The notes under the pieces: generated by a model
What the model was told of the DNA's origin: nothing
Database searches by the model: none
The model's input: the letters and a program-made list of their open reading frames with translations, nothing else
Shown: positions 40,505 to 47,498 of the stretch, in pieces
Numbering within the stretch: the first letter of the stretch is position 1
Layout of the letters: each line of letters opens with the position of its first letter
Assembly (NCBI GenBank): GCA_947631625.1
Contig: CANRMA010000003.1
Location: 124,001-188,000 of the forward strand
Source of the DNA: an uncultured Lachnospiraceae bacterium
GTDB taxonomy: Bacteria; Bacillota; Clostridia; Lachnospirales; Lachnospiraceae
Reading direction: 5' to 3'
DNA length: 64,000 nt
Made by a program: the position numbers and the translations under genes

Positions 40505-41815
40505 CTATCGTTCCATCTTCCAAAAATAAGCGCTGTATGGAGGCAGTTCGCTTCCGCCGCCAAAATCATGTTTTTCTCCGCTTATAAGATCGACCGCCGT
40601 TCCGCAGCCTGCGTCAAAATGAGCCGTATAGCTTTCGCTGTCGGCATTTATCGCAACCAGCACACGCTCGTTTGCGCTCTTTCTCTCAAAGATACACTGC
40701 TTGTTATTCAGCACAACCGACCGGAAATCTCCGTAATTTAACGCCTCGGAATTCTTTTTGGCCTCTGCCAGCGCGGATATGAAGTCGCACAGCTCATTCC
40801 ACTGCGGCTCATCAAAACTTGGCCGAAGCGCCGGATCGCCTTCGCTTTTATCGGCCTTTGTTCCCCACTCGCTTCCGTAATATACGCAGGGAATGCCTGG
40901 CATTCCGAAGCACAGCGCATAAATAAGCGGCAGATGCTTTTCGTTGCCAAGCACGCTCGCTACCCTCGTCACGTCATGATTATCCACGAAAGACAACAGA
41001 TGTCTGCCTCTGTAAAGCGTCCAGTTTTCAGGGCCGAACTGACGCAGGAGCGAATGCACTATCTCAAACATATTCATGCTGTTGAAGCTTGAAAAAAGTC
41101 CCTTATAGCACTCGTAATTGGTAACCGAATGAAGCATTTCATCATTCATCCACTGATTATAATCGCCATGCAGCGTCTCGCCCAACAGGAAAAAGTCCGG
41201 CTTCAGTCCTTCGCAGAAATTATGTAACCTGCGCAGGAAATCCTTATCCAAACAATAGGCGACGTCCAACCTGAGTCCGTCTATGTCAAATTCTTCCACC
41301 CAGCCTTTTACGCTGTCCAGAATATGATTTATTACCTCTTCATTTCTTAAGTTGAGTTTTACCAGGTCATAATTGCCTTCCCAGCCCTCGTACCATAGAC
41401 CGTCATTATAATTGGAATTTCCGTCAAAATTTATATGGAACCAGTCCTTGTACGGCGAATCCCATCTTTTCTCAAGCACATCTTTGAACGCCCAGAAGCC
41501 TCTGCCTACATGGTTAAATACTCCGTCCAATATGATTTTTATGCCGTTTTCATGCAAAGCCCCGCACACCGCTGCAAAGTCTTCATTGGTTCCAAGCCTG
41601 CAGTCTATCTTATGATAATCCCTTGTATTATAGCCATGAGTATCGGACTCGAACACAGGGCAAAAATAAATCGCATTGATCCCAAGCTTCTTCATATGAG
41701 GTATCCAGTCGATCACCTTCACAATTCCGGATCTCAATACGCCGTCATTCTCATACGGCGCTTTGCAGAATCCCAACGGATATATCTGATAAAAAACACT
41801 TTCATAAGCCCACAT
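40505..41815 (-). CDS. GH13 alpha-glucan hydrolase, cyclomaltodextrinase/maltodextrin glucosidase-like
   Basis: A 436-residue cytoplasmic enzyme of the alpha-amylase clan. The (beta/alpha)8 barrel carries DGVFNHVG (region I), GLRLDVAY with the nucleophile Asp184, LLGETLHG with acid Glu213, and FVDNHDVTR with Asp281. A C-terminal beta domain follows. No signal peptide is present, so it acts on imported maltodextrins. It lacks the N-terminal domain of classical neopullulanases, so the exact specificity is open. It starts at an ATG after GGAGG and lies 37 bases upstream of the ABC exporter gene on the same strand, which may be co-transcribed by chance. Confidence 0.9.
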   Translation of the reverse strand: MWAYESVFYQIYPLGFCKAPYENDGVLRSGIVKVIDWIPHMKKLGINAIYFCPVFESDTHGYNTRDYHKIDCRLGTNEDFAAVCGALHENGIKIILDGVFNHVGRGFWAFKDVLEKRWDSPYKDWFHINFDGNSNYNDGLWYEGWEGNYDLVKLNLRNEEVINHILDSVKGWVEEFDIDGLRLDVAYCLDKDFLRRLHNFCEGLKPDFFLLGETLHGDYNQWMNDEMLHSVTNYECYKGLFSSFNSMNMFEIVHSLLRQFGPENWTLYRGRHLLSFVDNHDVTRVASVLGNEKHLPLIYALCFGMPGIPCVYYGSEWGTKADKSEGDPALRPSFDEPQWNELCDFISALAEAKKNSEALNYGDFRSVVLNNKQCIFERKSANERVLVAINADSESYTAHFDAGCGTAVDLISGEKHDFGGGSELPPYSAYFWKMER

Positions 41816-42098
41816 ATTTTATCCTCCCAAATTAAACTTTTTGTCTATTATGGCATAGCGCTTTTTGTTTTTCAATACTTTTTTGCCACCGCCATTACTC
41901 ATTTTTGTCACTGACTTTACTCATTGACTATACTTGACTATTCATTGACCAAATTCGTCTGACAGTTGACTTAAACAGTATTATTTTCCACCAAAAAAAT
42001 GCTTAATACCGACTTTTCCACCGATTTTATGACGCTTTTGTTATAAAATATGCATAATTCACATTAGAAATCCCCCATTTTCACATAGTTATCCACAT
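41816..42098. other. AT-rich region upstream of the GH13 gene
   Basis: No supported gene. It contains several TTGAC-type words (near 41910-41970) and a single perfect DnaA-type 9-mer TTATCCACA (42090-42098), which by itself is not evidence of an origin. Confidence 0.4.
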
Positions 42099-42116
42099 AT
42101 GACACAAGTGTCATAA
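42099..42116. promoter_or_regulatory. Perfect palindrome in the GH13 upstream region
   Basis: TATGACAC and GTGTCATA form perfect 8-base arms around two bases. It resembles a dimeric regulator site. It lies about 285 bases ahead of the GH13 start and 88 beyond the helicase stop. The regulator is unknown. Confidence 0.45.
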
Positions 42117-42203
42117 ATAAAAAATTTATGTTTCAGCCGTGTCAGAAACGGTTGTCATTTTCATTTTTCCATACATATGTTCTATTTTTATTGACTCATC
42201 TGC

Positions 42204-44627
42204 TCAAAACAGCCATTCATTCCAGAAACGCTCTATCCTTTGAGCAATTTTATCCACGGTGACCGTTTCATACCCGCTCCATTCCCTGGGAAACAGCCTC
42301 CGGTATGGCAGAGTCAGAAACCTTTCGTCCAACAGCACAACTATGCCTACGTCCTGCGCCGTCCTTATAACACGCCCTGCCGCCTGAAGCACTTTATTCA
42401 TACCCGGATAACGGTAAGCATAGTCAAAACCGTTGCCGTCTAAGCCGTCAAAGTATTTTTTCAGGATATCCCTTTCATTGCATACCTGCGGAATACCCGT
42501 ACCCACGATCATAACTCCGATAAGACTGTCGTTCTTTAAATCTATGCCTTCGCTGAAAATACCGCCCATAACGCAGAAACCGATCAGGGTCTTTTCTTCC
42601 TCTATCTCAATATCCATATGAATAAGCTCCGACAGGTCGCATTCTTCGTTTACGGCAAATCTTGACAGGAACTCTTCCCTTAAAGTCTCGCTCATATGCT
42701 CCTTCTGCACAATACATTCAATACCGTCGTCCGCAAAATATTCTTCAAAACATTTTAACACATTCTGTAAGAAAGCATGGGACGGAAAAAAGATCATATA
42801 GTTACCGTTTCTGTTTTTCACTATCTCATATATATAAGAAGCGATCTTATAATATTCTGTCTCGCCGCGTCTTGTATATTTGCTAGTCACATCGCTTCCG
42901 ATAAAAAGCCCCCGCTTCTCAGGATCAAAAACCGAATGCGCATATACTTCATAATCTCCTTCTTCCGCGCCAAGCAGGTTTTTATAATATGTTATCGGAA
43001 GCAGAGTGGCGGAAAAAAGAATGGCGCTTACGGCCCTCATCATGCATTCTTTAAGATTTTTGGACGGATTTACGCAAAAAAGCTTCAAAATAAAGCTTCC
43101 GTCGTCATTTAACTGTGAATATGCGACGTAATTCTCATCCATCAGATCATTTATCAGTAAAAAATGCGACACTTCAAAATAAAATTCCAGTATTTCCTTA
43201 TGTACAGGCGAATTTTCATTGTCGTCCAGATAATCCTCTATCGCGGCGCTCAGCCTGTTAAGCGCCATTACAAAAGGCGATATATTTTCTTCTATTTTAT
43301 AATCGACGCACTCTTTTTTCAGCGCCAACAGCTCTTTATTACATTTGTCAAGCTGCTTTTCAAGCCGGACGGAATATGGCTTTACGACCTTTTTTAACTC
43401 AAGAAAGTCTTCCTTTTTTAAGACCGCGCTGTACATCTCCCTTCCACGCTCTACCAGATTATGCGCCTCATCTATAAGAAATACATAGTCTCTCTGAACG
43501 CCTTGCGCAAAAAAGCGGCGAAGGTATACATGCGGATCAAATACATAATTGTAATCGCATATGACCGCATCGGCAAAAAGACTCAGATCCAGACACATCT
43601 CAAAAGGACATACTTTATGTTTTTTCGCATATTTTTCTACGTTCTCACGGCTAAAATTTTCCTCATGGGTAAGCAGATCGTAGAGCGCGTCGTTTATTCT
43701 GTCAAAATGCCCCTTTGCATAGGGGCAGGCGTCGGGATTGCACTCTTTTTCGTCAGTAAAACAAATTTTTTCTTTCGCGGTAAGTATAACGGTCCTGAAT
43801 TTAAGTCCGTTTTCCCTCAATATCCTAAAAGCGTCCTCCGCCACAGTCCTTGTGATCGTCTTGGCCGTAAGATAGAATATCCTTTCCGCGCGGCCTTCGC
43901 CGACCGCCTTCACCGACGGGAACACCGTAGATATCGTTTTTCCTACTCCTGTCGGCGCCTCTATAAACAACTTCCTTCTATGATAAATCGTACGATACAC
44001 ATAAGAGACTAAGTCCTTTTGCCCCTCTCTGTATTCAAACGGGAATTTAAGCTCCTTTATCGACGCCTGCCTGAGATTTTGCCACTCAAAGCTAAGCTCG
44101 GCCCATTTTTCATACTTACCTATAACCTCCCCAAACCACTGTTTAAGTTCTTCATATTTATAAGTATGGTTAAAATACCGTATTTCCTCAGTTTCAAGGT
44201 TACAGTAAGTCATACGGACATTGATCTCTTCTATATGATTCTGCTGCGCATAAATATAGGCATAGCACTTGGCCTGAGCCAGATGGACCGGTACCGCCTG
44301 CTTCATCTTGATGAGATCATGATAAGTTCCTTTTATCTCATCTATGGTCACTCTTATATCCGGCGGATCAGCGTTTTCCCCATTAACATTCTCAAATATT
44401 ATCCCGTCGGCGCGGCCGTCTATAACAATGTCATAATCTTTGGCGTGATGCGTATATTTTAACGAAACCTCCGCATGATAGTCCGCTCCCATACGCCTCT
44501 GTATCATTCTGTGGATTCGGCCCCCCTCCTGCATGGCGTCAGGAGAAAAAGCCGCCCTTCGATTGTCGATATCGCCTGAACGAAGAATAAATTCTACCAG
44601 ACTTCTTACAGAAACACGAATTTCCAT
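42204..44627 (-). CDS. Fusion of a PD-(D/E)XK nuclease domain with a DinG/XPD-like iron-sulfur helicase
   Basis: An 807-residue protein. Residues 1-180 look like a RecB/Cas4-type nuclease: an acidic IDGRAD (Asp70, Asp74), EIK (Glu97, Lys99) and the QxxxY helix motif (Gln118, Tyr122). The helicase follows with Walker A APTGVGKT (224-231), a cysteine group (289, 296, 301, then 340, 345) that would hold a 4Fe-4S cluster, DEAH (386-389), ILFSATLLP and QAAGRVIRT. XPD/DinG enzymes unwind DNA 5'-3' in repair. The nuclease-helicase fusion suggests DNA end or flap processing. The ATG has a modest GAAGGGA site. It is a single-gene unit. Confidence 0.85.
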   Translation of the reverse strand: MEIRVSVRSLVEFILRSGDIDNRRAAFSPDAMQEGGRIHRMIQRRMGADYHAEVSLKYTHHAKDYDIVIDGRADGIIFENVNGENADPPDIRVTIDEIKGTYHDLIKMKQAVPVHLAQAKCYAYIYAQQNHIEEINVRMTYCNLETEEIRYFNHTYKYEELKQWFGEVIGKYEKWAELSFEWQNLRQASIKELKFPFEYREGQKDLVSYVYRTIYHRRKLFIEAPTGVGKTISTVFPSVKAVGEGRAERIFYLTAKTITRTVAEDAFRILRENGLKFRTVILTAKEKICFTDEKECNPDACPYAKGHFDRINDALYDLLTHEENFSRENVEKYAKKHKVCPFEMCLDLSLFADAVICDYNYVFDPHVYLRRFFAQGVQRDYVFLIDEAHNLVERGREMYSAVLKKEDFLELKKVVKPYSVRLEKQLDKCNKELLALKKECVDYKIEENISPFVMALNRLSAAIEDYLDDNENSPVHKEILEFYFEVSHFLLINDLMDENYVAYSQLNDDGSFILKLFCVNPSKNLKECMMRAVSAILFSATLLPITYYKNLLGAEEGDYEVYAHSVFDPEKRGLFIGSDVTSKYTRRGETEYYKIASYIYEIVKNRNGNYMIFFPSHAFLQNVLKCFEEYFADDGIECIVQKEHMSETLREEFLSRFAVNEECDLSELIHMDIEIEEEKTLIGFCVMGGIFSEGIDLKNDSLIGVMIVGTGIPQVCNERDILKKYFDGLDGNGFDYAYRYPGMNKVLQAAGRVIRTAQDVGIVVLLDERFLTLPYRRLFPREWSGYETVTVDKIAQRIERFWNEWLF

Positions 44628-44657
44628 GCACTACTTTCCCTTCGCATAAACAAAATC

Positions 44658-44688
44658 AGGCGATCGCGAAACTGTTATCAAAGCTTCC
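44658..44688 (+). repeat. Solo arm of the dispersed repeat upstream of the nuclease-helicase gene (copy H)
   Basis: AGGCGATCGCGAAAC followed by TCAAAGCTTCC matches the outer arm at 3199 and 5347. The rest of an element is missing; the HPr-like gene terminator follows directly. Confidence 0.6.
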
Positions 44689-44701
44689 CCGCCCGCATTC
44701 A

Positions 44702-44747
44702 TCAAAAAACTCCCTACAATGATATTACGATATCATCAATAGGGAGT
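44702..44747 (-). terminator. Rho-independent terminator of the HPr-like gene
   Basis: ACTCCCTA pairs with TAGGGAGT, with a second inner stem ATGATAT/ATATCAT. On the minus strand TTTTTTGAT follows. It lies 43 bases past the stop codon. Confidence 0.88.
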
Positions 44748-44789
44748 CAATGACGCTTTAGCGTTATATTTTCTGCGGTCCGCAGTCAA

Positions 44790-45017
44790 TCAACATGCAA
44801 CTGCAAATTTCTGCAGATACTTCTCAAAATCCGCATCATAGCCATTACATGAAACAGTCAATATCTGATTAAAATTTAATCCCATAACACCAATGATGGA
44901 TTTGGCATCTACTATGAAACTGTTATATGAAATGTCTACGTCAAATTCGCACTTCTCCGCTGCTGCGACAAAATCCTGCACACCGTCAGGTCTTAACATG
45001 ATCCTGTGCTGTATCAT
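44790..45017 (-). CDS. HPr-like protein lacking the phosphocarrier histidine
   Basis: A 75-residue protein with the HPr fold order. The Ser46 region is intact (DAKSIIGVMGL, compare LKSIMGVMSL of HPr), and YNSFIV and ILTVSCNGYDADFEKYL align. The active-site loop that should read GxHARP is shortened to PDGVQDFV, so His15 and Arg17 are gone. It therefore cannot pass phosphate in the sugar PTS but could still be phosphorylated on the serine by HPr kinase, as Crh is, and act in carbon catabolite control. The ATG at 45017 has AAAGGAGG. It has its own terminator and no PTS neighbours. Confidence 0.8.
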   Translation of the reverse strand: MIQHRIMLRPDGVQDFVAAAEKCEFDVDISYNSFIVDAKSIIGVMGLNFNQILTVSCNGYDADFEKYLQKFAVAC

Positions 45018-45237
45018 TATAAATACCCTCCTTTTCATTACGCATCTGATATGTTCTTATCTTTTACAAATATAATACTCCATTATTTCCATTTGTAAAG
45101 AAAGAATTAGCGTTTATAAAGTAACAATATTTAGCAGATTTGGTCATTTTTACCACTTTTTTTCAATAATCTGCTTCTTTTTTGTAATTTTTGTTCATCC
45201 GTCTTTTATCAGTGTGAACGGATACAGCACATTTTAT

Positions 45238-46011
45238 TCATTTTTTATCAAATTCAACCATATATTCTCTAAACCTAAGCGGAAGCATCTGCTGTTGAAG
45301 TTTAGGATTTATGCGTTCTTTTATGGCGATAGTTTTGCAAAAAGCAGTAAAAAGTTCCTGATATTCGTTTTCCTTATCAGATTCCCCAAACATATCATAA
45401 ACGGAATTATCACTGTCTGATACCATATACCAATCTTTAAGCGCAGGATGAACGCCGTAAATTTTACGCATATCATCAAAAATAATAAAATTTTCAACCG
45501 ACAGCCTGTCCGCAAAATGCGGCATTATAAACGGTATCACATTACATTTTGGCGCTATCTTTGAAAAAAGTATGCCCTCGCCTGATTCCTTAAACCTTAC
45601 TATCTCTATATAACGAAGCGCTTCATTAGCGGCGCTGCGCGCCAATTCGAACGTACGTTCTACATGCGTATCTGCCAGATTTTCCATGACCCGCCTTCCG
45701 CCGCCCTTAGACAATCCGTTTACCACGGTCTTATAGACCGCTTCTCCTTTCATCCTATCCTGCGCGGCAAGCGCGCGGCAGATATAAAGATAAACCTCAT
45801 CTCCCAGACGTTTTCTCAATGTCTGCGCCACTTTGGCGGTCTTCACCGCATCCGGTTCAATATTAATATAAGTTGCAAATAACCTCAGATTTCCTTCTTC
45901 ACCTATCTGTATATGAATATGCTCATGCCCCTCCCTTAAGGCATAAGCCTCATATATACCGGTAAAGACGCCCTCTATGGAATCCTCACAGACAAGATAT
46001 TTTTCTTCCAT
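45238..46011 (-). CDS. TIGR03915-type putative DNA repair protein
   Basis: A 257-residue protein whose order of motifs fits the TIGR03915/DUF4130 family: YLVCEDSIEGVFTGIYEAYA at the start, VYLYICRALAAQDRMKGEAV, RTFELARSAANEALRYIEIVRFKE, and ILFSKIAPKCNVIPFIMPHFADRL with FIIFDDMRKIYGV. In other bacteria this domain is fused to a UdgX-like uracil-DNA glycosylase or lies beside a radical SAM protein as here. Its activity is not established. It starts 39 bases after the radical SAM gene, in the same transcript, downstream of two LexA-type boxes. Confidence 0.85.
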   Translation of the reverse strand: MEEKYLVCEDSIEGVFTGIYEAYALREGHEHIHIQIGEEGNLRLFATYINIEPDAVKTAKVAQTLRKRLGDEVYLYICRALAAQDRMKGEAVYKTVVNGLSKGGGRRVMENLADTHVERTFELARSAANEALRYIEIVRFKESGEGILFSKIAPKCNVIPFIMPHFADRLSVENFIIFDDMRKIYGVHPALKDWYMVSDSDNSVYDMFGESDKENEYQELFTAFCKTIAIKERINPKLQQQMLPLRFREYMVEFDKK

Positions 46012-46050
46012 ATAAATACATACCCGCTTCCTTTTTTCTCCGGCAGACGC

Positions 46051-47337
46051 TCAGGAAAACAGCGACAACTGCTCATACCGCATCCCGTCATTTGTAAACT
46101 TAAGCCGCTCCTTGTCGTCGGTTAAGTTTCTTACTATATAATCTTCCTCTATCTTAGTCGGATACATCATCTTTCCGCTGCATGTAATAAAATATAAGGC
46201 TCTTTTCAGCACGACTCCCATTTTCTTAAGATCGTTAAAATTGAGATTGCCAAACCGCCTTGCGCCTATTATACGCTTTGCGCTCCTTACCCCTATTCCG
46301 GGGACTCTTAATAAAAGTCTATAATCCGCCCGGTTTATCTCTATCGGAAACAGTTCCAAATGCCTTACGGCCCAGTCAGCCTTGGGATCTATCCTCATAT
46401 TAAAATTAGGGCGGTCGTCCGTCAAAAGTTCATCTACCTTAAAACCATAAAATCTAAGCAGCCAGTCCGCCTGATACAGCCTGTGTTCACGCAAAAGAGG
46501 CGGTCCTCCGGGCAGAGCCGGAAGCGCTTTATCCTCATTGACATTTACAAAAGCGGAATAATAGACTCTTTTTAATGAAAATTTCTGATAAAGATTCTCT
46601 GCCACAGACATTATCTGGTAATCGCTCTCCGGCGTCGCCCCTATGATCATCTGCGTAGACTGTCCTGCTTCGCAAAAACGCGGAGTATGCCTGTATAACG
46701 TCAATTCTTCCTTATTGGCGCTTATCGTGTTCTGTATCTGCCGCATCGGTTTGAGAATGCTTTTGCGGTTTTTATTAGGCGCAAGCTGTTTAAGGCTCTC
46801 CGCTGTCGGAAGCTCCAGATTGACACTCATCCTGTCGGCAAGAAATCCCGCCTTGTGTATGAGCGCAGGATCGGCCCCGGGAATTGCCTTGACATGGATA
46901 TATCCGTTAAAATGATGAATGTTGCGAAGTTTATAAAGCGTCTGACATATCAATTCCATTGTATAATCGGGACTGTACAGTATGCCCGAACTTAAAAACA
47001 GGCCTTCTATATAATTGCGCCTGTAAAATTCCATTGTAAGGGCGCAGACCTCATCCGGCGTGAACGAAGCTCTGGGAACATCGTTCGACCGTCTGTTCAT
47101 ACAGTATCTGCAATCAAAAATACATTCATTCGTAAATAAAATCTTTAATAAAGATATACATCGCCCGTCCGCCGCGAAACTATGGCAAAGCCCTGCCGAT
47201 ACCGTATTCCCTATGCCTTTGGCGTTACCGCCTCTTGAAGAGCCGCTCGACGAACACGAAACGTCATATTTTGCGGCGTCAGCAAGTATATTCAGTTTTT
47301 CCATTATCGGCATATCCTGCGCTATTCTGATTTCCAT
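46051..47337 (-). CDS. Radical SAM protein, putative DNA modification/repair (TIGR03916-type)
   Basis: A 428-residue protein. Its radical SAM cluster motif is CIFDCRYC (Cys72, Cys76, Cys79), preceded by further cysteines (28, 51, 60) that may hold another cluster. The barrel (GLFLSSGIL, YIHVKAIPGADPALI, VNLELPT) is followed by a helix-hairpin-helix at about 344-360 (RVPGIGVRSAKRIIGAR), a DNA-binding motif. The family is always paired with a TIGR03915-type protein, as here. No biochemical role is established as far as I know. The ATG has only a weak ribosome site. The promoter has a LexA-type box at the start site. Confidence 0.9.
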   Translation of the reverse strand: MEIRIAQDMPIMEKLNILADAAKYDVSCSSSGSSRGGNAKGIGNTVSAGLCHSFAADGRCISLLKILFTNECIFDCRYCMNRRSNDVPRASFTPDEVCALTMEFYRRNYIEGLFLSSGILYSPDYTMELICQTLYKLRNIHHFNGYIHVKAIPGADPALIHKAGFLADRMSVNLELPTAESLKQLAPNKNRKSILKPMRQIQNTISANKEELTLYRHTPRFCEAGQSTQMIIGATPESDYQIMSVAENLYQKFSLKRVYYSAFVNVNEDKALPALPGGPPLLREHRLYQADWLLRFYGFKVDELLTDDRPNFNMRIDPKADWAVRHLELFPIEINRADYRLLLRVPGIGVRSAKRIIGARRFGNLNFNDLKKMGVVLKRALYFITCSGKMMYPTKIEEDYIVRNLTDDKERLKFTNDGMRYEQLSLFS

Positions 47338-47409
47338 ATCGATATTACACCCGTAATAATAATGCGATAGTCACTATATCCTGCAATTCAAGTCGTCCGC
47401 CCCGCAATG

Positions 47410-47423
47410 CGAACATCTGTTCT
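47410..47423. promoter_or_regulatory. LexA (DinR) type SOS box at the start site of the radical SAM operon
   Basis: CGAACATCTGTTCT fits the Firmicutes SOS box CGAAC-N4-GTTCG in all but the final base. It lies directly after the -10 box of the minus-strand promoter, a blocking position for LexA. Confidence 0.75.
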
Positions 47424-47429
47424 GTATGC

Positions 47430-47458
47430 ATAATACCATAACCTAAAATAAATTGCAA
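47430..47458 (-). promoter_or_regulatory. Sigma-A type promoter of the radical SAM/TIGR03915 operon
   Basis: On the minus strand TTGCAA (47453-47458), a 17-base spacer and TATTAT (47430-47435). Predicted start near 47423, inside the first LexA-type box. Confidence 0.72.
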
Positions 47459-47467
47459 GATGTTTTT

Positions 47468-47481
47468 AGAACATTTGTTCG
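47468..47481. promoter_or_regulatory. Second LexA type SOS box upstream of the radical SAM operon
   Basis: AGAACATTTGTTCG, again GAAC-N4-GTTC with one flanking base of the consensus. It lies 10 bases upstream of the -35 box, 58 bases from the first box. Confidence 0.72.
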
Positions 47482-47498
47482 TGACATTTTATTCGAGA

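Noticed and set aside
42090-42098. Perfect DnaA box TTATCCACA
   Set aside because: It stands alone; no further boxes, AT-rich unwinding element with DnaA-trios, or dnaA/dnaN genes are near, so it is no evidence of an origin.
45136-45185. Hairpin with a T-run on the plus strand between the HPr-like and TIGR03915-type genes
   Set aside because: No plus-strand gene precedes it, the loop is long, and on the minus strand there is no T-run.
45648-45659. Third LexA-like string GAACGTACGTTC
   Set aside because: It lies deep within the coding sequence of the TIGR03915-type gene and encodes conserved residues; it is probably chance.
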